Assembly: GCA_014904845.1 (NCBI GenBank) | Contig: MU119204.1 | Coordinates: 434,001 to 498,000 of the forward strand | Origin: Acephala macrosclerotiorum | Lineage: Eukaryota > Ascomycota > Leotiomycetes > Helotiales > Mollisiaceae | Length of the DNA stretch: 64,000 nt | Reading direction: 5' to 3' | Part shown: one piece after another, positions 48,108 through 59,917 of the stretch | Layout of the letters: every line of letters begins with the position of its first letter | Position numbering within the stretch: position 1 is the stretch's first letter | Notes under the pieces: model-generated | The model's input: only the letters and a program-made list of their open reading frames with translations | Databases searched by the model: none | Told to the model about the DNA's origin: nothing | Made by a program: the position numbers and the translations under genes

Positions 48108-48822
48108 AGCTGCAAAAGCCAGCCTTAGATCTTTGATATCCAAGGAGATCTGGTAACAGATATCTGAATGCCAATCTCCGGTCGAAGTGGTACGGAGATC
48201 TTGTGTTCAATCACAGCTGAAGTCTTACTTGCGTCGAGTCGAGCCTGTCGAGAGCGTTTGTATCGGTACGGGAACAAGATCTCGCAGGCCAGTCAAAGGG
48301 TGATACGCTCAATTCTAATAGATTTCGAACAGATGTCTGAAGAGACTTAACCGGTCGGGAAGGTTTGAGAAAAGCTTAACAGGATTTCGACATGAAAAGC
48401 ATAAAAAGTAGTATCTGGCAGGATATGGATATATTGTTCGAAAAGTAAACATGTACACTCCTACGCTTGAGGCTGAAACCTTCGTTATGGTTGTACTAAG
48501 CTCGGGGATGGAGCAGGACGCTACCGGGGGCTTATCTGAACTTGTGTGAGCAAAGTATTGCGAGCTGCTGGGACCAATCACCATGTACTGTTGTCAGCGT
48601 GAACGTTCTGGTGGTGCTGCTTCAAGCCTGCTTGGCCTGGTCATGATGATGGTGTTGTTCGGGGCCGTCGGAACAAGGGCTGTGAGAGGGCTGACCCGAA
48701 CGAAGCGAGTTACCTTATCTTTACGCTAGTCCCGAAATAGAGTACTGAAGTTCGTCGTCGGCCCGCTTCAAGATAAGGAAAGAGTTGGCATGAAATCCAA
48801 AAATTCTCGTAAGAACTTCGAT

Positions 48823-48830
48823 CTCCGCGG
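48823..48830 (+). promoter_or_regulatory. Candidate NirA-type site CTCCGCGG
   Basis: CTCCGCGG fits the NirA consensus CTCCGHGG (and overlaps a near-match to the NIT4 site). It lies 1.1 kb upstream of the nitrate transporter start, rather far for a fungal promoter. One short match can arise by chance. Confidence 0.3.
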
Positions 48831-48959
48831 CCTTTGCTCTAACAATTGATCATCAAGAAATCTGCCATTGACGACCTCGCAGGATGATATCTAGCTAGAC
48901 TTCGACATCACCAACATTTAACCTGTGTCCGAAGGGTAGAGATTCGAATATCTTAACAA

Positions 48960-49971
48960 CCACATCCAAACCTGCAGCTGGATGAAGCTATCGAATTGCC
49001 AGACATTGCACATCTCCTCAATGCGTCCTCGGAGAGCGTATGGGAAGGCATCATTCAGCTTTCTTTGGCGCTGTATCTGAACGAATCCCCCACGGACTGC
49101 GACCTTATCTCAGCTCTGTCGACCAATCATTGGACCTCTCTTTTGAGAGAATCTCGATGCTGCACCGAAACCTCGCCCCGCGACTCGACCCTCCCAGCTG
49201 GCCCTGAGGAGGGAAGGCTACCCGCATGTCGGTACGCAGAGATTGTGAACATTTCGAACCTCCATGCTGAACATCTACTAGAGGAGCCGAGGGGTCGGAT
49301 CAGGGTCCTCGAACCCATGCAATTGTGCTTGCCAGAGCCTTTTTGACGAAACCATGAAGCCAGACCTTCAGCTCTATCACTGGGTGACTCGCAAAGGTTG
49401 CATTCGATCCTGTGGAGACCCTGAAAGTCCCAGAGAAAAGCAGGATTCCATCTGGTGGCTTATGCAACATCTCTCTTTCATGAGGATCATCACCAAGTGT
49501 GTGAGATCCGGGAAGAATCTCGTCCGTTCTCTTTTGGATGAAGCTACTGATCCCAACTTATTGTGTATCTGTGTTTGCTTCTTGAATGCATGCAACTGGA
49601 AAGAATCAGCCGCTTGCTTTGGACTTGGAGATCTGGCAATTATTGTAATGCATCTTTCCGAGAACGATTCAATCCGCACTGTGAGGCTTCAATGTGACAC
49701 CCTTCTGCTAGTCAGCCAAGTTCTCGAAATTGGATGAAGGATTATGAGCTCATACATTCCTCTTCTCGTAGAGAGAACTGTTGAGAGCAGGTGTCTTGAC
49801 CACGCGTTGATAGGTTGGGCTCTTCGCATTCGGGACATTGCAGCAATACTTACAGAACGATGTCCGTATGGCTCAAGGCATGTAAGAATCGTATATGTCC
49901 AATTATCTCAGTTATCTCGATTATCATCACCACTGGAGCCCCTCCCCTCTTCATCTGCAAATGTCCTGTGA
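48960..49971 (+). pseudogene. Decayed unknown gene
   Basis: A frame from about 48975 reads LDEAIELPDIAHLLNASSES and on to LPEPF, stopping at 49346. Coding character continues in a second frame from ATG 49354 (MKPDLQLYHWVTRKGCIRSC and later LACFGLGDLAIIVMHLSEND-like helical sequence). This meets a TGA at 49735-49737 and continues in the same frame as MSSYIPLLVERTVESRCLDH and ALIGWALRIRDIAAILTERC. One shift and one stop in about 1 kb of otherwise protein-like sequence suggest a pseudogene. The family is not recognised. Confidence 0.35.
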
Positions 49972-50339
49972 CCTCAAAAGAAGAGAAGATGGCGCGCACC
50001 AAGGCTTGTTGCATCGTAAGAGAATATCCAACATGGGAGTATTGCACATACATGTCAGTGATGTTCCCATTGAGGATTGATAAATCATTACAAGAGAACA
50101 TTTCGAACAGTCAAGACTTGAACTTTGCCTAGTGAGGTCCCAATTTAGCCTAGATCAAAGTGGGGCGTATCATGTGACAATTCGCGCGAACCTTGAAATT
50201 CACGCTGGACGCGACGGACGACTTTATTTGATATCGATCATCAACAAGCAATCGACGACAATACGCCCCAAGCTACGAATAACGAGTCCCGGCTGACACC
50301 AATGGGTTCATTCCGACATGTTTGCAGTATAATTTCCTC
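49972..50339. other. Intergenic region, RecQ promoter
   Basis: Short upstream region of the RecQ gene. No distinct element recognised; TCGCGCGAA/GGACGCGACGG sequence near 50180-50220 is GC-rich but not a clear MluI-type box. Confidence 0.35.
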
Positions 50340-53300
50340 ATGACTCGGCATAATCTCGACAGTCACATTTCCTGGTTGTTATCCCACAAAGTCACTTTTC
50401 CAGCGACCGTGTATGCGACGAATTCGGCGGTAGCGACTGCGGCAGAGATTGTAGAAGAAGAATTTTTGGACGAGGAGGACACTCTACAAGAAGTAGAAGA
50501 AGAGGCGCTGAGAGCTGCAGCACCAGCTCGCGAGAATCGAGTTCAGACCAATGTTGCTCAGGAATTCATACGACCTCCACTTCCCTCCTCGAAACCACAA
50601 ATACCTGACATAACGAGCGCGGACGGATTCATGGGCAAATTATCTTCATCTTCGAAGCCTACCAGACCTGGGCTTATGACCCAGAACCAATTGGCTACAC
50701 CAGCGTCGACATCCGGTACCACTTCCTCTGCAGAATCACATTTGCGAACAGGATCCCGAGGCTTAGCAGGGACCTATGCTGCACAGCTGAGAGAAGAAAG
50801 AAACGGTCAGTGGAGAAAATCATGATTCCAGCCATTGCTAACAACTGTAGGCACCCCTTCGGCCCGAAGCGTAATCGATCGATCACTCCCTCGATTTCCC
50901 CAACCATTTCAGACTCCACAAACCCCGCGACAAACTCCACGTCCTACAATAGATGGCAAAATTAAGACCATCGAGTCGGTAGATCTGACCGGAGATGATC
51001 AATTCGCAGACCCTCCCATAAAGTCAAGCAGTTCAGACGCCGCATTCGGATCTCCTATAACGCTATGGAGGGAAGACTCTGCGTCAAGAGCAGAGCCTCC
51101 TACTCGCACTTCGAAGAAGAGGAAAAGTGGCGATCTTTCGCCTGAACGTATCAGAAGGCCTTTCAAACACAAAAGCGAACGAATAAAAGCCTCGCAGTCT
51201 CAGCAAGAAAATCTTGACAGCTTTATCGATATAGATGACCTGCCCAAGCGACCAGCCACCAAGACCCCTTCCAGTCAAGTGCAGCATCAGAAATTTGTAA
51301 AGCCTAGCGTCGAATTGGAAGATGGTATGGATGGCGTGGAAGAATACCAAGTCACCGAGACTATTAGCACAATCCAGACTCGCACGAGAAAGAGTATAAG
51401 TCGAGTCCCATCATTCACAGGCGAACCCCCAGGAAGGTCAAGGCAGGCTACATATGAATCGTCAAGCAGAGCTATCGAGCCTCCAAGGACGAATGAAACC
51501 CCTAGGACCACCATTCAGGTTGCAGCTTCTCCTGCTCTGCGACTTAGCACCTCGCCCGAAACTAAGCACGTGTCATCACCACAGAGACCACAAAAGCGAC
51601 GTCTACAGAAGACTATCCAAGATTCCGAGGACGAAGGGTTCTCAGATGCTGAGAGGAAAGCAAGCTGCTCACCTCGGACTCCGACCAAAGCGAGTCCTCG
51701 AATCGTCAAAGCATCGGCAAGTCCAACACGGCGTGACCCCTTGGCTTTCAGTCCATCCCGGAGCAGAGCAGCGGACTTTAACGAGTCGAAACCAAGAGTT
51801 GGCAGCCCTCTCCGACCGATTTCACGGAACGTGGCCATCGGAAGAAATCATGTACATTCTCCGTTCCACAGAGACTCGCCAACAAAACTGTCCCTTGCTC
51901 CTGAAACTTACAAGCCACAGTCAGATCAGCAAACTCCCAGTTCCTCTCTTGGCTTGGACGACAAGAAATTAGTCGGAGCTTACTTGAAGAATTCTTCATT
52001 AATCAATCTCTATCAGACTCGTGTAATAAACTTGTTAAGCCAGAATGCATTAGCTTCAATGGCTTATTTTGACAAAGGTCAGCCCCCACCTAGTCTCCTC
52101 AAGGAAGAGCGCACAGCGTTGCTCGACATGCAGAATGCCTATGAAGCACTCTCTGATAGTCAGGCACGACACAAGAGCCTGGCAGACCAGAAGAAATTGG
52201 TCGCCCGGCAGATCTCTGAGATGCTCGAGACTGACCTTGATGCGAGTCACCTCGAAAGCCAGTTCGCAAAATTGACCCAAGATATCCAAAAATTAGAGAA
52301 GGAGATCGCTCGATTGTTGTACGATTCCGGAGCAGTGAAAGATGGTTTCGGTACCGGTCTGGAAAACGATGTGCGGACTGCTTCTTTGATAGAGCCCTCG
52401 ACATCCTTTGGGGCAATAGGCTCGTTGCCAACTGGCTCCAACACTACAACAAACCCTCATGTCATCTTGCAGACTCAATTGCCGTCGTTTCAGTCAAGGA
52501 TAACGGCAAGTTACGATGAGCGAATAGTCGAAATTCCCTCGAGGTCGCCTTCGACAAATCGAGGAGCCAACACTACTACAGACATTCATCAGACCAATTC
52601 GCCATTACATCGACAAAACCTACCCCAAGGCTCTAGCTTTATAAAGCCGAAACCGTATGCCCAGACAGCTCAATATAGCGTGTCAACGATTTCCAGGCAG
52701 CCGAATTTCTATCGCGATCCTTCCCCAACGGACTATGACTTCGATGGAGAAGAGTTCAACGATCTGCTTGACGAAGAGCCAGGTTTCCAGATCGCCGCCG
52801 AGACGCGTAACGAGATTGCAGAAATGATCGAAGATGAGGATTTTGGTGACAGTGGGGACGACAAAGAACTGCTGGAAGCAGCCCAGGATTTTGAGAAGCG
52901 CCAATCTTTTACTAAGCCTCCCATACATTCCCGGAGACCAACTACCACCGAGACGGCTTGGAGTACATCTGAAAACGACCGGAACCGAGAAATTGTTGGC
53001 AACAATATGTACTCGAATGTAGATCTCGACCAGTCGGATATGTTCCGGCATCCGTGGTCCAACGACGTCAAAACGGCTTTGAAAAGACGTTTCAAAATGA
53101 ATGGGTTCCGAATTCATCAATTGGATGTTATAAATACCACTCTCGGTGGGGAGGATGCCTTCGTTCTCATGCCAACTGGTGGTGGAAAATCTCTCTGCTT
53201 TCAGCTACCAGGGATTATTCAATCCGGCAAGACAAAAGGAGTTACAATCGTTATCTCGCCACTTCTCAGTCTCATGCAGGATCAAGTTGACCATCTCCAA

Positions 53301-55695
53301 GCGCTCAACATAAGGGCTGGTCGTATCAGCAGTGATATATCGGCGGCAGAGCGAAAGAGAATCATGAGTTATCTCGATGAGGAGTATCCTGAGCAGTTCA
53401 TACAGTTGCTTTATATTTCTCCTGAGATGATCAATCAGAACCAGACTTTTTTGACTGTTTTGTCCCGACTCCATCGAAATAAGAAGCTAGCACGCATTGT
53501 CATCGATGAAGCACACTGTGTTAGTCAATGGGGACATGAGTTCCGCCCTGATTATGTGGCACTAAAGTCGTTGCGGGGCAAGTTTCCTGGAGTGCCTTTA
53601 ATTGCACTTACAGCGACCGCTACTCAGAACGTCAAGGTTGATGTTATGTCTAACCTTAGAATGGAGGGTGCTAAAGTCTTCGCTCAGAGCTTCAATAGAC
53701 CAAACTTACTTTACGAAGTGAGGTCCAAAAATGGGAATGGACGGGAATCTGTAGACGAGATTGCGAGCATGATCAAGGACAAGTATAAAGGTCAAAGCGG
53801 TATAATCTATACCTTGTCTCGGGTCGGCTGTGAAAAGCTGGCGGAGAAGCTAAAAGACAAATATGGTATCGCGGCAGCTGCCTATCACGGACAAATGGAG
53901 CCGCAAGAGAAGATTCGGATTCAGAAAGAGTGGCAATCCGGCCAGCTTCAGGTTGTCGTAGCCACTATCGCGTTCGGCATGGGTATCGACAAAAAAGACG
54001 TCCGCTTCGTCGTTCATTATACGATTCCGAAGAGTTTAGAAGGTTATTATCAGGAAACTGGGCGTGCTGGACGGGACGGGAAAAGGGCAGGTTGCTACCT
54101 CTACTACGCCTACGGGGATACAATGTCCCTGAAGAAGATGATCTTCAAAAATATGGAAAAATTACCACAGGAAAAATTAGACAGGCAGTGGGAGATGCTT
54201 AAGATCGTGATTCAGTTTTGCGAGAACAAGATCGACTGCCGAAGGCAACTCGTCCTTGCATACTTCGGCGAGAACTTTGACAAAAGAGAGTGTCGCGGCA
54301 CCTGCGACAACTGTTGGTCTGACGTAGTCTATGAACCTACCGATGTCAGCAAATACGCAAGGGCAGCTTTGCAGCTCGTCGCTGGTATGGAAGGAGAAAG
54401 AGTAACGTCACTACATTGTGTCGACATCCTTCGAGGGGCTAATCTCAAGAAAATAAGGGACGCTGGGCATGACAAGCTCAAAGAGTTTGGAGCTGGGAAA
54501 AACTTGGCTCGTGGCGATGTGGAACGTCTCTTCAACGCATTAGCGCAATTAGAAGCCATAGCCGAGGAGAGCATTGCCAACAAGGGTGGCTATGCGAACA
54601 CGTATATCAAGGTAAGTTCAAGCTGCATCCGATCACGTAGCATAATTAACATTCTCTCAGCTTGGGCAAAAGGCGCGAGACTATCTCCGTGGAAAGGTGC
54701 TAAAGCTGAACATGCCTTCTACGAAGCCATTGGCGAAGCGAGCTCAGAAATCGAGAAGCGATCCATACCCATCAACAGCTGTAACCTCTCCGCTAGCTCC
54801 CTCTTCCCGGAAAAATCAACCAGCCAAGCAGCGGTATGAAGAAGACGACGATGTCGAAAGCGACAACTTCATCGCTCCGGACAGTGAAGATGAGGAGAAC
54901 GCTTTTGAGCGCATGCCAGCTCGCGGACGAAGCAGGCTCAATGCCGTTGAAAAACTAGGACCTCCTATCACGTTGGACGACCGGATGGCAGCTCTGTCGG
55001 GAATACATCGTGATGTGATCCACCAATTTGTTGACGAAGCAAAGAAACTCGAAGAAAGGATTCGGAACAAAACGTCAGCAAGGAAGCCTTTCTTCACAGA
55101 AGCCAATCTCCGAGAAATGGTGATCCGATGGACCCTGACCTTAGGAGAAATGCGCCAGATTCCAGAGATCAACGTCGAGAGAGTCAACTCGTATGGAGAA
55201 AAGTTTCTGCCTTTGATCAAACGTTTCCACTCCAGCTACAATGCCATGATGGAGACAGAAGATGAGCAAGATATTGATCCCAATCATCAGGACGTCATAG
55301 ATTTGGTGACCGATGATGAAGGGGAAGAAGACGGCGTAGATGAGGAGTTCGAGATCGAAGAAGGGTTGGAAGAAGCCTTACTAAGAGCTGAAGCATCCCC
55401 GTATTTCCAACCTGAGGCAACTACGTCAAAGGGCAAAGGCAAAGCGGGATGGAAACCCAGAGGCAGTCGAGGTGGCTACAAAGCTCGTGGCAATGGCAAG
55501 AAAAGTTACACTGCACGGAAGAGCAACGGATCCACTTCTGGACAGAGCAATGGCGCAGTGAGGAAAAGAACCTCGTCCGGTGGGTCCAAGAGAGGACGTG
55601 GGAGCAGCTCTGGCGGCTCCCTAAGGAATGCATTTGCCAATCAATCGGGTCGAAGCGGTGGAGGAGGTGGTGGTATTGGAATGATGCCAACATGA
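50340..55695 (+). CDS. RecQ DNA helicase, BLM/Sgs1/QDE-3 type
   Basis: 3'-5' DNA helicase acting in recombination and replication-fork repair, 1753 aa. Exons: 50340..50805, 50851..54611 and 54661..55695, with matching phases. The start MTRHNLDSHISWLLSHK fits the N-terminal Top3/Rmi1-binding segment of fungal Sgs1 homologues. About 750 residues of disordered Ser/Pro-rich sequence follow, including a SUMO-interaction-like SVDLTGDD and an acidic patch (DFDGEEFNDLLDEEPGF). Helicase core: motif I MPTGGGKSLCFQLPG (about 930), motif II VIDEAHCVSQWGHEFRPDY (about 1039), LTATAT, ATIAFGMGIDKKDVRFVVHY and YYQETGRAGRDGKRAGC. RQC zinc cysteines: CRRQLVLAYFGENF, then CRGTCDNC. An HRDC domain spans about 1519-1600. 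The tail is acidic then Gly/Lys/Arg-rich, with a second VIDLVTDDEGE SIM-like motif. Whether it matches Neurospora QDE-3 or RecQ2 needs a tree. Confidence 0.95.
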
Positions 55696-56668
55696 GGTGG
55701 CTGCTGAACAGAGCAGTGGCGCGACATATAATTATGGTCTTCTTTAGACCTTTGCATGCTTGCTACTGGAGTACTGGGGCATAGCGGTTTCGGGTTTGGG
55801 CTTGGGGTGTTCTGACTGGGAATGATTTTTTTTGATGAACTTGACGACCGGGGTCATTGATACCAGTGTTGCTCTTCTTGGGTGGCCCATTTGATAAAGT
55901 ATATCCAAGGAGAGTTTTTTGTGATTGCGGACTTTGTTTTCGAAACATAAGAGTGACCTTTACTCTTAGTGACTCCAATTATTTCCAAGAACCTTCATCC
56001 TCAATTTAGAGACCATCACGTAAAGCCCATGCAGCCGGGGCCAAGAAGGCCGATGACGACGATGACGACTCCGATTCTTTATTCCCCTTCCTCCCTGCGA
56101 ACCACCTGAATTTCCGACTTCAAAATCACCACTTCCACGAGATGAATGTCGCATCATAGTCCGAGGCTACGTGAGGCTACTTGGATAGGAGGTTTCCCGT
56201 CTCGCTGCTAAACATCTATCGAGAACAAGAGTAATGATAACGGTGGTGGAAAAACTGGCACAGTAGAAACTTGACACAGTCAGCGACAAGAAAACTTATA
56301 TATTGCTTGTGCTCGCCCAAACCAATTTGAGAAAACTCATGTCAGAGCGAGGTAGAGAACGAGCGGTTCCAGTCTGTTGAGCATCCATAAGGATGGCATG
56401 ACCTGCTCTTTTCTTGTTAGCCTCGAGGAACCCCGGGAAGGAACTATAGTCCTCATCACGTCACAACATCACTCAATTGATCAAAAGGCGAGATCTGTAA
56501 TGGGGGAAGCATCTCATCGAGCAATTCCTAGCTTAGCAATTTAGCTCCAAGGCCTTGCAATGTTAACCAGTCATCAGCTCCTCCAATTTGCAATCCCTCT
56601 ACGAAATCACCGTGTGCACACCCGTTCCTTCCTTGGCAGAAACAAAGACCGCCCTCAGTGCCCACCCT
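55696..56668. other. Intergenic region (convergent flanks)
   Basis: Between the RecQ gene and the RSPSPL-repeat gene. Minus-strand frames at 55763-56157 contain Arg/His/Ser-rich sequence without splice linkage or family signature. Confidence 0.4.
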
Positions 56669-58337
56669 CTAATCTCCCTTGACCGTATCGTTATCAGAGT
56701 CAGTATCATTGGTCAAGTCGATGACTACCGATGCATCGTCCGCAAGCCCCTTATACTTGTCCTTGCTCTCAACCTTGGTACCTCCTCCCTTCACGCTCCT
56801 AAGCTTGTCGGTGAATTTACTTGTTGGCAGAGGCTTCCTAGCACGCAGACCTGCACCCATAATACCCAATCCACCACCAAAGCTCGAAAGTAGCGGACGA
56901 GGAGGAGAAGGTGAACGAAGAGGAGAAGGTGAACGAAGAGGAGAAGGTGAACGAAGAGGAGAAGGTGAACGAAGAGGAGATGGTGAGCGGAGAGGAAAAC
57001 TCGGAGGCAGTGGAGAAGTCGAAAGGACGGGAGATGGCGAGATAACAGGAGAAGGCGACCTCAAAACAACCTTCTTCCACGGATCCCCACCCTTCTTCTT
57101 GCTCTCCTTCTTCTTCAGCTTTTGCCTCAGCTTCTTAGGCTGATGCCAACTGCCGTACTCAATGAACTCCATGTAGTCCTTGTTACTAGCATAGATTCTC
57201 TGATTCAGCACGAAGTTCGAAGCTACATCTCCTTCCTCAGGAATCTTCACCGCAACGATATAATGGGCCTCTTCTTCTCCATCCTTGTTTAAGAGTGGGA
57301 CTTCGAGGGTGGCGAAGTAGAATCCGCAGTGGTAGGTCTTGCCTTCTTCACCGTCCATGAAGCGCATGATCTTGGCGCCGAAGGCGATGTTGACTTGAGA
57401 TCCCTCGATAGCTCCGCCTGCAAGACCTCGGTCGAGATCGCCTTTGTAGGGACCTGATGTGGACTTAGGAGTGCTCTTTGAGGTTGGGATTGCGATAGCG
57501 GCGGTGTTGTCGTTGAGGAAGATGTCGTGGATACAGAGGGTTAGGTTGCGATCCTTGTAGAGGAGAAGGCCTACAGCGTAGAGTTCTTCGCTGTCCAGGA
57601 AATTGTTGACGGTTTGTTGACCCTCGGATAACTCCTTGCCCTTGCCCTTCTTCTTGTTCTTCTCGATAGGTCTGGTGAAGATGCAGACTGGAGAACAAGT
57701 GTTAGAGTAGTCCATTGTCCATTGTTTTGAAAATGCTCTTTGTAGACAACAGAGGCAATTGTGCCCAGATCGGGAGGGGAAGAAAGCTGAACAAAGAAAG
57801 GGCGAACTTACGAGTGTTCTTGATGTTAGGGTCGTGGATTTCGGCGATGATATTGCCATCATCGTCTCTCTCAAACGCAACTGGGCGGGAGTAGACAATC
57901 ACGTAGGTACCATGAATAGCCTTGCGAGCCTAGAACCCTAAGTCAGCTTGGAGTATATCTCGCAGCGCGTGTTCCTCACCTTCGTCTTGTCAAGCACGTA
58001 GTAGTGCGCATCGCCAATGAAGTTAATCTCGTTCAGAGCTTGCTGCTTGATGGTAGTATTGCGGAGGGAGTAGGAGGTCATATCGTTCATGCTCTCAGCG
58101 ATGATCTCTCTCGTCTTCTTCATTCTGTTGATCTTTCTGCGGATTCGGCGTGCTTCTTGGAGAGTGATTGGATCATTGTCCGATTCCTCGTACTCTGACT
58201 CTTCAACCTCGGCCTCATCCTCCTCCTCTGCCTCCTCCTCCTCTGCCTCTGCCTCTGCCTCTGCCCCTACCTCTTCATCTTCCCCTTCCTCTTCATCTCC
58301 CCATTCCTCTTCATCTTCCCCTTCTTCTTCTTCTTCT

Positions 58338-58368
<31 letters not shown>

Positions 58369-58576
58369 TCTCCTCAACGTCGTCAACGTATATCTCAAAT
58401 GGTGGAGGCATCTTGATATTGACTTGGTTTTGCGACGGTGGTTGCGTGGTCGTGGTGTTGCGTGTAGAAAGCTTCCTTTTATGACGAGGTAGCTTCGGTA
58501 ACGGAGGCAAGCCTCTCCAGAACCGCCCCACTATATTGTTCCATAGGCTCGACTTCGAAAATGTTGCTTCGCCCAT
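56669..58576 (-). CDS. Acidic, RSPSPL-repeat nuclear-type protein with SIM-like motif
   Basis: 577 aa from exons 57980..58576, 57812..57929 and 56669..57686 (acceptor cag at 57688-57690). Start ATG 58576 gives MGEATFSKSSLWNNIVGRFW. The next part holds a long Glu/Asp/Ala tract encoded by a (CTT)10-containing repeat, then a basic helical region (RRIRRKINRMKKTREIIAES). A folded-looking core follows: DAHYYVLDKTK, AIHGTYVIVYSRPVAFERDD, DSEELYAVGLLLYKDRNLTL, KTYHCGFYFATLEVPL and AHYIVAVKIPEEG. Lys-rich KKLRQKLKKKESKKK resembles a nuclear localisation signal. RSPSPL repeats encoded by an 18-bp minisatellite come next. The end SVVIDLTNDTDSDND is an ideal SUMO-interaction motif followed by acidic residues. 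No enzyme motif seen; a chromatin or SUMO-linked role is inference. Confidence 0.7.
56904..56993 (+). repeat. 18-bp minisatellite, four perfect units plus one variant
   Basis: Unit GGAGAAGGTGAACGAAGA repeats perfectly four times from 56904, followed by a variant unit with three changes. It is in frame in the minus-strand gene and encodes the RSPSPL hexapeptide array. Copy number is likely to vary between strains. Confidence 0.9.
58321..58350 (+). repeat. (CTT)10 microsatellite coding for poly-Glu
   Basis: Ten uninterrupted CTT units, inside a longer CTT/CCT tract (58198-58375), encode a Glu-rich tract on the minus strand. Confidence 0.9.
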
Positions 58577-58859
58577 TCTCTGAGGAGGCTTAAACAAAAC
58601 AAAAGTGAGGCTTAGAATCCCTTCCAAAAATTGTTCTCAACTGATTGTATGGGAGTCATGGTGGTGAACTGGTACATAGGACTCATACAAAGCAATGGAT
58701 GGCTCCTGACTCCTTCAGATATTCGCGCTCCTCCGAGTTGATTCTAGTACAGGACAAAGCACAAAGGTTCCACTACTTCTTGGTCAGTTCTTCATTTTGA
58801 CGACAGAGAATAAAGAATTTGACCCAAAAAACTGACCCTTTCAGCTGGAACATTCGCTC

Positions 58860-59207
58860 TCAATACGCCAGTTCGTGCAAGTCATTCGGGTCGATCCCAA
58901 GTTCCTCGCACGTCTTGACAATCACAGACTCATCATGCTCTTTCTTCAATATGTTCCTGACCCGTTCCAACCTGTTGTGATGGTCTTGGTCTAATGTCTC
59001 TTGCGTGAACCGCACAGTCTTGTTAGGGCTCGTGTTTCGATTGTCCGCGTCAAATCGGAGTATCGACCTGCCCGCCAGTCCTGGTGGTAGGAGTGGCGAT
59101 AGCTGCGGTTGCGGAGATCGAAACATATTGAAATGTTTTAAAACTTTCCAGACTACAAAGCCCAAGAGGATGAAGAAGGGAATTGCGAGGAAGATGAGGC
59201 TTGCCAT
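58860..59207 (-). CDS. Small single-pass membrane protein, unknown
   Basis: Single-exon frame, 115 aa, from a clear ATG at 59207. The N-terminus MASLIFLAIPFFILLGFVVW is a membrane segment (signal anchor), then VLKHFNMF. A polar middle (RSILRFDADNRNTSPNKTVR) and a charged helical end (RLERVRNILKKEHDESVIVK, then CEELGIDPNDLHELAY) follow. No known domain. The size and layout fit a small endomembrane or mitochondrial-membrane protein, but nothing specific supports a role. It is head-to-tail with its neighbours, with 283 bp to the RSPSPL gene start. Confidence 0.55.
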   Translation of the reverse strand: MASLIFLAIPFFILLGFVVWKVLKHFNMFRSPQPQLSPLLPPGLAGRSILRFDADNRNTSPNKTVRFTQETLDQDHHNRLERVRNILKKEHDESVIVKTCEELGIDPNDLHELAY

Positions 59208-59917
59208 TTCTTCAAGTGTGTAGTGCTGAAACGTGTGGGAGACGCGGTTGAGGAGAAGTGTGGAAGTCGCATGTTTAAATCGTTCTGTGATTCAAAGAGC
59301 TAGAAATACTTCAAGACGTGAATCTAGGATTCAGTCTAACGGTTTTGGGGACCAGATGGTGGCAGATACCGAGGTGGTGAAGTCTCGATGCTGACGCAGA
59401 GGTTGCGTTGGTTTGGGTTTTCATTAGGATAAAATGCTTGATTGCTATATTATTGCGAAGCACTTTCAGACTGCTATTGAAGTTCTAGGTAGAACTTCTT
59501 CTGATCTGGACCGTCTCTTTATAGTCTATTCGAGCGTTCCTACAAATGGAGTTGTTCCCGATGTCAGCAACGGGACGGCCCGCAAGTGCGAGACCATAGT
59601 CATGAGATCTGGAAGGGATTGATTGTTTGGATGATTCGAGAGGGTTGAAGAACTTTGAATCTACTTGTTCTCATTTTTACTATGTCTCAAGATGGTTGTA
59701 GATGGCAAATAGAGACGGGAATCAGAAGTCGATGGGTAAGGGGGGCTGAGTGAGCATTGGTGGCGAGGTTGATGCACTCAGCATAATCTAATCGGAGGTT
59801 GCAAACATAGCAGAACCATTTGGAGTTGGATGTAAATCAGGGTGATTCCGACAGTACAAACTCTCAAAGGCTCGCGCTCCATCATTACACACGGTATTCG
59901 CGACTTCCAGCTTGCTG
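59208..59917. other. Intergenic region
   Basis: Promoter side of the small membrane protein gene and 3' flank of the next small gene. No coding frame supported. Confidence 0.45.

Larger units (their letters stand above)
47720..48959. other. Upstream region of the nitrate transporter
   Basis: No coding frame is supported. Contains candidate nitrogen-regulation sites listed separately. Confidence 0.5.
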
